Shown in pieces: positions 1-10,751 of a DNA stretch of 64,000 bases. Numbering within the stretch: the stretch's first letter is position 1; each line of letters starts with the position of its first letter. A program made the translations under genes and the position numbers. Below the pieces are notes generated by a model, which saw only the letters and a program-made list of their open reading frames with translations, did no database searches and was not told where the DNA came from. This stretch comes from Lytechinus pictus (taxonomy: Eukaryota; Echinodermata; Echinoidea; Temnopleuroida; Toxopneustidae). Location of the stretch: contig NC_087257.1 in the NCBI RefSeq assembly GCF_037042905.1, positions 10,533,501 to 10,597,500 of the forward strand, given 5' to 3'.

Positions 1-391
1 TGTACACAGTATAAGGGGTCTATGACAGCCATTTTGAATATCATAATACAGCATTTATCACATTAGATAGTATACAAATGACATAGTTTTGTTAATAGTC
101 ATGTTTTCATACAGTAGTCCACTCGCAGGTCACAATCACATGCAATAATAGTGCTCTTGTTTGAAAAAATATTTTACCCATTCATATTTTACATACTAAA
201 GTATACAGGGGTTATGGCGGCCATTTTGAATATCAATAAAATAAATATTTTGTCAAATATCGCTTTTCCAATTGGTATTTCACTTCTGCACAACAACTAC
301 ATGCATTTTATAGCTAATGTGTTGGCAATTTTATGATTTTCATGGGTAATTTGCATATTTTGGCGGCCATATTGGATTTTGCCAATTTGCG
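1..391 (+). repeat. End of the ~180-bp GGCGGCCATTTTGAAT repeat array
   Basis: Three diverged repeats are seen here, each carrying a form of the core word GGCGGCCATTTTGAAT (near 20, 215 and 363), followed by an AT-rich stretch with words such as CAGCATTTATCAC. It is the end of the array seen complete at 16320-18240. A short open frame at 151-336 lies inside it and is not taken as a gene. Confidence 0.75.
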
Positions 392-621
392 GAAAATGCT
401 CAAGGTTACAAGAGTGGCATCATTCAGATTCGGAATCAGCACCCTCGAATTGACAAGAAGCCATCAAAAAACATTGTATATCTAAAAAAACAAGGTTCGA
501 CCCCTTGTCTATGGGGCCTATCCTGGACTACTAAATGGCATAGTTGTAACTCTTTCTTAAACGGACTCCTGTCCATACCCTTAACCGTCTTATTATAATC
601 TGGCACCATCACTGTAGCCTG

Positions 622-800
622 TAATCTATAGGCGGAGGCTGCGGTTATTGTCTTTGTTGTTATGCTGAACGCAAGCGATACGTCTGATGTGGCAAAGACT
701 ACGAGTTGTGAAACAGCCACAATTCGTAGTCTTTGCCACATCGCTTGCATTCGCGGCATAACAGCAAAGACAATAACTGCAGCCTCCGCCTAGATTATAG
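622..800. repeat. Long hairpin (foldback), unit 1
   Basis: Sequence from about 622 to 708 is the inverse of about 716 to 800 with a loop of only a few bases near 710-716. The arms contain GGCGGAGGCTGC..., TTATTGTCTTTG..., and GTGGCAAAGACTACGA. Arm identity is about 90 percent with small indels. It could be a MITE or source of a hairpin RNA; no flanking duplication was recognised. The same hairpin stands in units 2 and 4 and is missing from unit 3. Confidence 0.8.
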
Positions 801-2075
801 GCTATATAGCAGCACTCAGGGCACAGTCTTACTTATCAAAGTTAGCTTCCATACTTTTTATATTTTATATAGGCATATAGCATCATCAAACTTGATCAGC
901 ATCAATTCAACAAGCGTCAAAATATATTTTTTGAAGATTTTTTAAGAGATTCATTTTATTTATGAAATATTACAACATATAAGAGTAAATTTAATCAAAT
1001 CCAATTCAAGAATTCATTTATCAAGTTCCATTTTAGTCGTGTAATCAAATGCGTTTATTGAATGAAAGTCTATGCATTCATAATCGAGAATATCGCGGAA
1101 ACAGGGATTTTTTGCTCCGCGGCGCACGACAGATTTAAGAGAGGTCTTTGTCGGAAATTGGAAAATCGGAAGGGCAGATTCCGTTCTAAGTTTCGACGCT
1201 GACGAAAAATTACAAACGTGTCGTTTGTCCAGGGTCCAAGACAAAACTGCTCTTTTAATTCGCACATTTTCGACAGAAAATTCCTGATTGTTGTTCTTTG
1301 TCATGAAGGAAATTTGGCAATACATTTTCTATGTTCTTTAATTCGTCGTGTGTCGTCAAGCGACAAATCTCTATTATGTGTAGCGTGAATATTTTCCGTG
1401 ACTCTTCATTAAACTACAAGCAAACTTTCAAATAAAAATCGGGAACATGCTTATTCTATGTGTATCCGAACCTATTCCGACGAAACGGTTGGTCCGTTTT
1501 GGGGTGTAAGAATTGACCCCTTTATTCGACAAGTGTGTCATTTGGGTTATGGGACGACAAATTAAAATAAAAATATCGAAATCAATTACAAAACTGAAAC
1601 GTTCGTTTATCTTCACAGCTAAAGCTACTGGAAATTAGCTTCCATGGTTATCCTATTTGTATTTACACGGATGTTTTCTTGAATAATGGAGTTATGACCT
1701 GTTGTAAGTACACATAACGAAATTTTGGAGTTCTCATTATTCGAACGGATTATTACGGTCGGCGCGGCCAAAAATACTGCGGACGTTTCATAAAAGTTGT
1801 AAATACTGACAGGTTGTATTTCTCCGATAGTTACTATAGTAACAGTCAGAGGCCATAGTACCTCTCAGCCAATCAAAACAAAGGAATTCACTGATATTGT
1901 CAGCACCGACAATTTATTCAGTTTTGATAACTTTCATGAAACACCCCTAGCTGGTGGCTGCCTGAATTTAAATCAGAACTTAAGACGTGTCTTTTTAATG
2001 AAGCATAATTTAGCCATTTGATTAAGTGATGTTATTTAAGCGTTTTTACACTGTTCTAATTTATATTTGTATAAT
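801..2075. other. 3' flank of gene copy 1, no gene seen
   Basis: AT-rich sequence conserved in all four units. It holds short open frames on both strands with no recognisable domain, a palindrome plus CCAAT site near 1830-1873, and a small hairpin near 1891-1922 (ATTGTC...GACAAT). Between about 1110 and 1345 there are words also found, partly inverted, in the gene's intron near 4313-4380. Confidence 0.5.
1830..1873. promoter_or_regulatory. RFX-type palindrome with nearby CCAAT box
   Basis: GTTACTATAGTAAC (1830-1843) is a perfect 14-bp palindrome that fits the RFX X-box shape (GTT, spacer, AAC). AGCCAATCA follows 25 bp on. The pair is kept in units 2 and 4; unit 3 has GTTACTATGGTAAC. A close X-box and CCAAT arrangement is typical of RFX/NF-Y targets, but this one lies 3' of the zinc-finger gene, so its target is unknown. 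It may simply belong to an old repeat. Confidence 0.3.
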
Positions 2076-2081
2076 TTTATT
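2076..2081 (-). terminator. Polyadenylation signal, gene copy 1
   Basis: AATAAA on the minus strand about 73 bp past the stop codon at 2154, in AT-rich sequence. The same hexamer at the same distance is present in all four copies. Confidence 0.6.
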
Positions 2082-2153
2082 TCTGTAAAGCGAAACCTTA
2101 CAGGTATAAAATGTGCTATATAAAAACTACATTATTATTAAATTCAGTTCTAG

Positions 2154-4198
2154 TTAATCTGATTTAGTTTCCTCCTCTTCATTTTGGTGAGTTTTCAAAT
2201 GCCTTGAAAGAGTACAACTCTGTGTAAACCTTTTCTTGCATACTTTACATTCGTATGGCCGTTCACCTGTGTGTGTTCGCATGTGAACAGAAACATTACC
2301 AGGATGTGGAAAATGTTTATCACACACGGAACATTTGAACGGCTTTTCACCGGTGTGAGAGCGCATGTGCGAGGTGAGATGCACCTTCGTCAAAAATCTT
2401 TTCTGGCAAACCGAGCATTCAAAAGGTCTTTCTCCTGTGTGATGCCGCATGTGCGTTGTAAGAGCATGTCTTTGCGTGAACCGTTTCTGACATATAGAAC
2501 ATTCAACGGGTTTCTCCCCAGTGTGCGTTATCATGTGTCTTTTGACTCCTCTTCTGTCAATGAACTTCTTCTTACAGACAGGACACTCGTGGTGGCGCTC
2601 TCCATTGTGAACTTTCATGTGGTAATGAAGACCTGTCGCCTGTGAGAACTGCTTCTCACAAATGCCACACTTGTGCAATTTTTCTCCCGTGTGCGTTACG
2701 AAATGACTCTTAAGACTCTCCTTCTGCCCGAACGCCTTATCGCAGAGTGAACATTTGAAAGGTTTCTCCCCGGTGTGGGTTCGTAAGTGGCGCTCAAGGT
2801 GAATACGGTATTTGAATTCCTTGTTGCAAAAGGAACACTTCCGAACATTCTCCATCGCACTCTCACTGGTACGCACTGTTCCCTTACTGTCTATATGTTC
2901 AGACGAGCTTGAATGATTCACGATGTCACTACCTAGTTGTTGGGATGAACTTGATGTACTGACCTTGGTACTATTCCCAAGATGTGACGAGTTTAAATGA
3001 TTCACTATGTTACTACTCAGATGTTGAAGCGAACTTGACGGACGGACCGCGTTAATACTACCCCCATGCTGAGACCAGCTTAAATGATGCACGATGTTAC
3101 TACCTAGTTGTTGGGATGAACTTGATGTACTGACCTTGGTACTATTCCCAAGATGTGACGAGTTTAAATGATTCACTATACTACTCAGATGTTGAAGCGA
3201 ACTTGATGAACGGACCGCGTTAATACTACCCCCATGCTGAGACGAGCTTAAATGATGCACGATGTTACTACCTAGTTGTTGGGATGAACTTGATGTACTG
3301 ACCTTGGTACTATTCCCAAGATGTGACGAGTTTAAATGATTCACTATGTTACTACTCAGATGTTGAAGCGAACTTGACGGACGGACCCCGTTAATACTAC
3401 CCCCATGCTGAGACGAGCTTAAATGATGCACGATGTTACTACCTAGTTGTTGGGATGAACTTGATGTACTGACCTTGGTACTATTCCCAAGATGTGACGA
3501 GTTTAAATGATTCACTGTGTTACTACTCAGATGTTGAGGCGAACTTGATGAACGGACCGCGTTAATACTACCCCCATGCTGAGACCAGCTTAAATGATGC
3601 ACGATGTTACTACCTAGTTGTTGGGATGAACTTGATGTACTGACCTTGGTACTATTCCCAAGATGTGACGAGTTTAAATTATTCACTATGTTTCTACTCA
3701 GATGTTGAAGCGAACTTGACGGACGGACCCCGTTAATACTACCCCCATGCTGAGACGAGCTTAAATGATGCACGATGTTACTACCTAGTTGTTGGGATGA
3801 ACTTGATGTACTGACCTTGGTACTATTCCCAAGATGTGACGAGTTTAAATGATTCACTATGTTTCTACTCAGATGTTGAGGCGAACTTGATGAACGGACC
3901 GCGTTAATACTACCCCCATGCTGAGACGAGCTTGAATGATTCACGATGTTACTACCTAGCTGTTGGGATGAACTTGATGTACTGACCTTGGTACTATCCC
4001 CAAGATGTGACGAGTTTTGATTCAATATGTTACTACTCAGATGTTGAGGTGAACTTGATGAACGGACCGCGTTAATACAACCCTCTGCTCTTAAAACACG
4101 GTTTGCTTCATGGTGACCTTGGTGGCTGGATGATGCCCCTTCCAAGTGTAACTCCCCTGCTATCGATGTCATGCTCTGTCTTATGGTTGCAAATTCAT
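2154..4198 (-). CDS. C2H2 zinc-finger gene copy 1, terminal exon
   Basis: This exon encodes most of a nuclear DNA-binding protein of about 745 residues. It begins with 9 residues (DEFATIRQS) before the internal Met of MTSIAGEL, then seven 57-residue Ser/His/Asn-rich repeats, then eight C2H2 fingers of form C-x2-C-x12-H-x3-H joined by mostly TGEKP/TGERP linkers, and an acidic tail ending ETKSD. The start at 4198 rests on a splice acceptor (pyrimidine tract ending CAGCAG) rather than on an ATG: upstream codons in frame belong to the intron. The Asp codon is split with the exon at 5811-6003. All eight fingers keep both Cys and both His. Multi-finger arrays of this kind usually bind DNA as transcription factors; the target is unknown. 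The N-terminal repeats match no domain I know. Confidence 0.9.
2905..4082 (-). repeat. In-frame 171-bp repeats in gene copy 1 (7 units)
   Basis: Seven near-identical units of 171 bp (57 residues; one unit 3 bp short) encode a Ser/His/Asn-rich region. Starts of the GGSIN word are spaced 168 or 171 bp (for example 3061, 3229, 3400 on the plus strand). Each unit is itself two related halves of about 28 residues, one with PQHLSSNIVNHLNSS and one with QQLGSNIVNHSSSS. All indels keep frame. Confidence 0.9.
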
Positions 4199-5810
4199 CT
4201 GCTGAAAGAAACGTTTTAACAAAACACAGGAAATAAGAATTAATGCTTTTAAAACAAATAATTTAGTTTCTAGGGAGAGCAACAGTCAACCGTCTTCCAA
4301 AACAATACTAGGGTTTTTCGCTCCACGAAGCGCAACGGATTCAAGAACATAGAAAATGTATTGTCAAATGCCCTTCATGACAATGAACATAAAAGAAGTC
4401 GTTGTCGAAGATTAGTGAATCAAAAAAGCAGTTTCGTCCAGAACTCCGGATAACCGACATAATCATTTGCAACATTTCGTCACCACCGAAACCTAGGATA
4501 TGACAATGCTGTTCCATTTCACCAATTTTTGACAAACACCTCCCAGCTGTTCATTGTCATTTGATGGGCATTTTCAATACATTACTGTGTTCTTGAATTA
4601 GCTGAGCGAAATCTCCATTATGGCTTAATTGAGAACTCAAGCCTACGGAACTTGAAGGACCCATAGAACGCAAGAGTCTAAAAATTTCAGTTTGATAAGG
4701 CATAAGTTTGATAGATATTAGAGCAAACTGGTTATCTAATATGCCCACTGGTTAACGCTAACTTCGCTAGGGGTACATATTCCTTTCATCTACGATTTTA
4801 TTTTCATATAGTACCTCGCATGTCCCTGCCCCCCCCCCCCCCCACCCCCCGAAAAAGGGGTTGACGAGCTTAAAGCAAAACAACAAATAACCAAAGAGAG
4901 AAATAAATATAAAAACTAAGAAAACTAAATCCAGATCAATATCAATTAATTCCCCTCTCACTATACTTTGCGAATTGGATGTAAAACGCAAAAGGACAAC
5001 AAATCATATTCCAGTATAAGAAATCAAATGAAGACTTTTTTTCGATAGCCCGACTCATTGGGGATGACAGTTATGGAACTTAGGATGCATATAGCATTGT
5101 TTCCTGTTTATTTTTTAATGTTTTTGTTTTGCCTTTCTTTTGTATTTTTTTTTTAATCTGATGCGCTCTATTACTTAACTCACTGTACTTCTAACTTGTT
5201 TCGGCCTACATGGCCCAGGGCAATGCGACGACACGCGACTCAGTTTCAGTTCTACCCTTCCCCTAGATGTGCTTTTCCCCTGGGAGCATCGACTCTCTCT
5301 CTCCCCCCCCCCCCCTCTCTCTCTCCCTCTCTCTCTCTCCCGTCTGTCTCTCTCAATCGATGGAACTCAAATAATATTATTTCGAGCAAGAGTTGCCTAT
5401 TTTTCATCTCTCAATAAAAACAACTCAATCGTTTTATAGACATTAAGCTGTTTATCCTATCTCCATTCTACTAATATTCGTATAAATTCTGTGTTGTTCG
5501 ATTGACCATCGGGATATCATATTATGATATAGCTACATCAATTACGGGCATTATCATAATTATCTATTTTAACTGCATATATAAGTGAACCTTTTTGGCA
5601 AATATATAAAGTTCGGGTATAATGAAAGTACGAAGCCTACATGCACTACCAGACTCGACTAACCATAATAATGCCATGTACAATATCTGTGTTGTTTTTT
5701 TTTATCAAAGATAAACTTTAATGAGTTCAATTTTAGCACATTTTTATAATTTTAGCAATTTTTAGTTCAATTCAATCGCTGCTGCTTAACAGAAAACACT
5801 ATTTAATTAC
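4199..5810 (-). other. Intron of gene copy 1
   Basis: Bounded on the minus strand by GTAATT (5810 downward) and a pyrimidine tract ending in CAG (4201-4199). It contains a poly-C tract (about 4829-4851), a CT/C microsatellite (about 5297-5350) and a short open frame at 4557-4748 shared only with copy 3; copies 2 and 4 have a 1-bp deletion within it. No additional exon is supported. Confidence 0.65.
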
Positions 5811-6003
5811 CTTTAACTCTTGATCGTGCAATGATAGTCTGCAAGTGAAGTTTATCATCTTTCTCGAAGTCGTTTTCAGGGTCCAATTCCTTCATACACG
5901 TGTCTTCCAATTCTGCCATTGTTGGACAGTAGATCAAGTAGCCGACTTCTTCGGATGGTCGGGGTAGCCCAGCCGAGGCCGCTGCTCTGCTAATGTAGTT
6001 CAT
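5811..6003 (-). CDS. C2H2 zinc-finger gene copy 1, 5' coding exon
   Basis: Encodes the first 64 residues, starting MNYISRAAAS at 6003, with an acidic centre (KELDPENDFEKDD) and ending ARSRVK. The exon ends at 5811 in AAAG followed by GTAATT, a good splice donor, leaving one base (G) of a codon; joined to AT at the start of the terminal exon this makes GAT, so the frame continues into DEFATIRQ. Upstream, a pyrimidine tract ending TAATAG closes at 6014, so the exon probably starts at 6013 and a 5' untranslated exon lies further up. The sequence is conserved in all four units with few changes, unlike the neighbouring intron. No known domain is recognised (no KRAB, BTB or SCAN motif). Confidence 0.75.
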
Positions 6004-6013
6004 GTTGGAGATT

Positions 6014-7717
6014 CTATTAGAAATAAAAAGTACTTCATAAGAACATGTTCACTTCGGAAGAAGACAGATGTAGTAGGTATACCGATGATGGCGAAAACAA
6101 TGGGCTGGATCTAAATTCATGTCAGTTCAGGGTAAATCAAATCTCGTCACTATGTGATCAAAATCATGATCGAGATATAGTGTGGTGGTATACACTTTGC
6201 TTATACACACATGGAGATAAACTATAGTTCAGAGTAAATTGCACAGATTATATATAAAGTACAAGTCGAGTATACACATGCGCACACACCAACGTAAATG
6301 GGACATTAAATTAGGCCACCAAAAACACAGCAGGTCTATACTAATAGAGAACAAAGAACACATGATAAAGCGAATTGTGGCCGTCGTGCCTGTAATCCTC
6401 AAATCTCCTTTCCATTCAGCTGGGTCTATTATTTTCCATTATCTTTGGTATCATAAAGAACAAAAGAAGTCTCCCAGGGGTACAATGGTGACCGCGTCTG
6501 GGATCCACCCCATACTGTACCCCCAAAATTACAGCAGCTATTCAACCAGCATGCAAAATGTATCGAGGTAACTCACACCCACACCCGTAATAGGAATTCA
6601 TATCTTCGTGAAGAGAATTTTTGGTCCAATGACGTCGACTTTACCGGTTCCTAACAGTTAACCGATGTCAAAATACTTTTAGAGAGGACGATGCTCTAAA
6701 TAAACATAATGAGCTAGCATTAGATTCAAACTTCCAATCAAATAACTTTAACAGAAGCGCGGAGTAGGCTTTGATATAAGATTTTTCTTCTTTTCTTTCT
6801 TTTGTTATGAATGAGTTATGCCAAACGAATATAGCAGGGTTCTGAATCATAACAATATGGGTATTCCCACTCATTCAATGAACAAGGTTATGATATAACC
6901 TTGTCCTCAGTTACATCTCCATGTGTGGCAAAATATAAGGGTGGCAATTTTGGCTTATTTTCTCTTTTTCTATGGGACAAATGCTTGTTTTTCTTACAAT
7001 GTCAGTTTCCATTACAGCTATTCATCATAAAAATTGGCTCTTATGTAAATTTGATTCTTTAAATTACTTTTTCTTAATTAAAAATAGAGATTGAAAAATA
7101 AAACTTTTCTTGCCATATTACTATATTACTTTCCACCAATAGAGGGCGTACACAAAAATATGCCCAAAATTCAAGTTTTTGAGCGCTCTGGTGAATACAA
7201 AAACTATTCCCAAGTTACTAATGAAAAATAAATTGCAACTGTATGGAAATTAGTAATTTTGGTCACAAAAGTGATATTTTAATGATTTTTTAAAGTGTGT
7301 GCTATGTACAGCATTGGCATACCATAGTCCTACCTGTAGATTCCCCCACAGACAGGATGGTTGCAGTGAACAAGTGGGTATTCCTAACATTCCACTTGGC
7401 TTTGACCTTCCATGCGGTACATAATAGGCCTATCGATTTTCTGCTCAGGTGATTTTCGAAAACCCAGCTAAATGCAGTATATACCACTCATTCAATGAAC
7501 AAGGTTATGATATATACCAGTTTCGAATTAATCAAGTTGATTAAATGAATTGCAATGATTGAATGATATGTTAATAGGACTCCACGCAAGTTTCTCAAAT
7601 TTTATTACCACTATGTTTTTTTGTACCAGAGCCGACCAAAGAAAAATTATATTCTTACAAAAATTCAATTTTTTAGGGTGTCCCCAATCCGATCATTTGC
7701 GCGCATTTTAATGATCT
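6014..7717. other. Upstream region of gene copy 1, no gene seen
   Basis: AT-rich sequence shared with units 3 and 4 (and in part unit 2). It includes a 24-bp direct repeat around ACTCATTCAATGAACAAGG (near 6868 and 7486), bounding a ~600-bp segment absent from unit 2. Short open frames here have no domain. A promoter could not be located. Confidence 0.45.
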
Positions 7718-8123
7718 GATTTGATTTGATTTGATTTATTTTATTTCCACATTTCAAAACAAAAACAAAGAATATTTTTCTTTCAATATTACATAATAGG
7801 CAAATATTTTTTTGAACATAATGAATAATGCACATAAATCATTATAAAATATCAACTGTACTGTGAAAATTATATCTATATATACATTTTCTTTAATTAC
7901 TGAACATATATATATAGAAATGTGGGAGACCTCCATCTTAAGCTTGGAGCTTGAAAGTGATGGAGGCCTCGAAAGGAAAGGGGATAGAAAACCAGACTGT
8001 ATAGTGCAATAAAAGAGACTTATCTTTTATTGCACAAAATAATAGGAATATATCAAAAGTGGATAGGGAAGAGAAATTTGATTGAGAGAAGATTAATAAC
8101 GTTGATAAAAGTGAATGTGCAAG
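7718..8123 (-). mobile_element. Truncated retroposon with AAATC tail
   Basis: About 406 bp present in unit 1 only; units 3 and 4 read straight through (ATGATCT then GTCTTCGATACG). On the minus strand the segment ends in AAATAAATC followed by repeated AAATC, the kind of short tandem tail left by CR1/L2-type LINEs or their SINEs. Flanks TGATCT and TGATAT may be an imperfect target duplication. No coding sequence is recognisable. Confidence 0.55.
8004..8035. repeat. Perfect 13-bp-stem hairpin
   Basis: GTGCAATAAAAGA is followed by a 6-base loop (GACTTA) and its exact inverse. It lies inside the retroposon fragment at 7718-8123. Confidence 0.7.
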
Positions 8124-8580
8124 TGATATGTCTTCGATACGATGGATTTTGCTTGTGTCTATAATTTGCGCGTATTTTTTTCCTTGTTTTATCTTTCTAC
8201 TTTTGCACTTAAAAACTGTATGAAATAGTACACTCACATTTTGTCGGTCCTTGCTTGAAAAGCCTAGATTCAGGTGTCTCGATAACGATGAACCTTACGT
8301 GTTCAAGTACATAGCTCGCGGCAACTGAGCAGCATCGTGTCCCTCAGCTCTGTACGCGTATATTTATGGGCCCATCGAAGTTGAAAAGAAAGAGCGCCAA
8401 AACGGATCCATCAATAATATGGCAGAACATAACAGGACTCCGCAAGTACAGTACAGTAGTACTAGTAGACGATGTCTGTAAGCAGATAAAGGACGAGGAT
8501 ATTGCATTTTTGTTTGTCCTCTACTAATTATAGAAGACTTCCTGTCTATACGTACACACCGACTTAATTCACTATATACA

Positions 8581-9190
8581 TGGGCGGAAATCCCAGGGGG
8601 ACCAAGGGGACGCGTCCCCTATACCAAAAATAGTAGGGGGACACAATATCAAATGCCCCCCTTACTATTTTTGGTCTTTTATGATGGAGAAAAATACATA
8701 ATAGTAATAGAAATAATAATAGTTCTTGTATAGCGCATAACACATTTAAGTGAAAACCTTTTTTTGCTTGTCAATTTTTTATTAGATAAAATGACCTTAC
8801 ATTTTGGGTGATTACCTCTTTTTTTTGCTTCCAGTTTCCAGCCAACGAGTGTATATACACCTAATGGACCGACATGCCCTTGCGTACCTACGGGGGGGGG
8901 ACAGGGCGGCAGTCTGCCCCCCTGACGAGTCACAACCCATGCAAAGGACGTATCCCTGCCCCCCTGATGAGCTTGAAGACATTTTTGCCCCCCCCCCCAA
9001 CTGACGAGCTTGAAGAGCTTTTTGCCCCCCCCCCCCCGACGAGCTTGAAGACCTTTTTTTTGCTTGTCAATTTTTTGGCGGACGGTTTTGCCCCCCCCCC
9101 CAGTGGAAAATCCTAGGTACAATACTGCCGACATGTACATGTAATCTAAATCTAGTACAATTATGCTAGGCGGATTCACGGCCCCCCCCC
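8581..9190. repeat. G/C-homopolymer repeat cluster, unit 1
   Basis: Begins with GGGCGGAAATCCCAGGGGG and a 20-bp-stem hairpin around 8624-8674 (CCAAAAATAGTAGGGGG and its inverse), then has several poly-C runs each followed by GACGAGCTTGAAGA and a poly-T stretch. The same block is in units 3 and 4. It looks like old non-autonomous element debris; open frames across it are low-complexity. Confidence 0.6.
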
Positions 9191-10034
9191 CCCTCCCACG
9201 GCATGAAAAAACATTTGTAGTGAAAAATATCGAGCATACGTATACGCAGGTGAGGACCTTTTTTCTCGTCAAATTTTCTGAAGAACTTTGACCCCCTTAT
9301 GGAAACTTCTTGATCTGCCCTGCAAACGCAGGTGGCAGTATCAATAGACCAGTTCGTAGTTACTTCTGGGATAATTTTGGTCAAATGACCTTTCATTTAT
9401 TTCATTAAGATAGGTAGATTTCAAAGCAAGATATTACGTATGCATGCCTTACATAGCGGGATGAAGAAAATGAATAGACCAGGTGACTAGAATAGCACAT
9501 AAATGAACACTCTATGAAGTTATTTGTTGCATTTCTACTTTGAATGCATACTAGAGGATGTTGTACAATGTACTTGGCAAACTGTGAAATATACCAGTCA
9601 TTCGTGGACGCATTTTTTTGTGGATGTGAATGAAAAACACAATTCAAAAGAATATATGAATAATCAAGACATCGAATTTGCTGCTTATCTCATTAAATTT
9701 TAAACCACCATGTCACTTTAGTACAAATGACCTTCCTCTGATCATGCGCAGAATCTTCTGATCATGCGCAGAGTGGAACTACGAACTGGGCGCTTATTAC
9801 ACTCTATTCGAGTTAGAGAATTATTCCGAATTGGTTCGGAAGGGCGTGACATCGGGTTGAAAATCACTGAGTCAAAGTGGCATATGGGGGAGACGAGTCA
9901 CTTTGACTTGAAGCAGAGTCATATGACTCTCAACTGGCATCATTCCGATATAAGAATGTATAGTATATGCCTATAAAGGCCTATGTGAGACCGGAAACAA
10001 AGGTATTAATGTATCATTTAACTGGTTAGGAATA
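9191..10034. other. Spacer, no gene seen
   Basis: AT-rich sequence conserved in units 3 and 4. It includes a duplicated word TCTGATCATGCGCAGA (near 9737 and 9753) and an inverted pair around GAGTCAAAGTG and CACTTTGACTT (near 9869-9910). Nothing coding was recognised. Confidence 0.4.
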
Positions 10035-10468
10035 GGGGGAGACCGGGGAGAAACTGAATGGGACATGGGGAGAAATGAGACACTCTTGTAACTTGAAAAA
10101 AAAAATATCAGCCAATCAGCAAGCCGGTTACATTAGTAAAAAAAAAGGTGTACCTATATAATATACAGACATAGCTCTAAACAGGTTTATCAGTATCCTC
10201 TACAGCTCTACATGTAAGTTATAAACGAGTTTCTTTTGATATCCCTTCTTAGATGCCTTTCATCGTTCTTGTGAGTAAAATAAAGTATATCACATAGATA
10301 TGGTAGGTCCTATATTATGCTATTTAGTAAGTTAATAAATGTGCAAACTTCTGAAGATAAAATTGTTTGATAAAAGACAGGTTAGAAACCGTGACTGCCG
10401 TTTGATTTTATTTTTTTATTACTAAGGGGGAAATGTCCCATTTCTCCCCGTACTGTCCCATTTCCCCC
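10035..10468. repeat. Inverted-end element built of GGGGAAATGGGACA words
   Basis: The left end (10035-10085) carries GGGGAGAAACTGAATGGGAC and GGGGAGAAATGAGACA; the right end (about 10430-10468) carries the inverse, TGTCCCATTTCTCCCC and CTGTCCCATTTCCCCC. Both ends are therefore short tandem repeats in opposite directions around an AT-rich core. It is present in all four units (near 25890-26290, 41418-43044 with an insertion, 58334-58761). No target duplication was recognised. Confidence 0.55.
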
Positions 10469-10751
10469 AAGCACGTGTAAGTTCTACTTCAACACCTCCC
10501 CTCTTATAAAGGGGACTCATAACATCGTAAAGCTGAAGTCATTTGTACGTACCGAAGCAAAATGGAACTAATATAGTACACAATATCATCTTCTTTTTAT
10601 CAAGTGACTTACATCATAAATCTGAAAATGAACGAATGCTCTGGGTCATCGGACAATGATTCTTTTCGGTATAAACTGCCCAAATATGTTACTATAAACT
10701 AGTTTATTGTCGGCAGTTGGATATCTTCAATGGCCTATGCAAGATATATAC

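Noticed and set aside
436-759. 107-codon open frame on the minus strand, repeated at 18284 and 48691
   Set aside because: It runs through one arm of the hairpin, has no domain or codon bias, and its conservation is explained by the unit duplication.
1014-1325. 103-codon open frame on the minus strand, repeated in units 2 and 4
   Set aside because: Overlaps another frame of similar length, is broken in unit 3, and has no recognisable domain. Lies in the 3' flank.
2271-2645. 124-codon open frame opposite the fingers, also at 20119, 32941 and 50526
   Set aside because: Antisense shadow of the zinc-finger exon; its conservation follows from that exon.
2905-4082. CRISPR-like regular repeats
   Set aside because: Repeats are contiguous with no spacers, encode protein in frame, and the genome is eukaryotic.
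4557-4748. Open frame in the intron of copies 1 and 3
   Set aside because: Copies 2 and 4 have a 1-bp deletion and a stop in the same place, and no good splice sites frame it. It may be an old coding fragment but is not supported as an exon.
5196-5417. Plus-strand open frame rich in Pro and Ser, also at 22583, 35086 and 52968
   Set aside because: It crosses the CT/C microsatellite in the intron, and its length changes with the repeat.
8679-9272. 197-codon open frame on the minus strand with poly-Gly stretches
   Set aside because: It is translation of poly-C/poly-G runs; lengths of these runs differ in each unit and break the frame.
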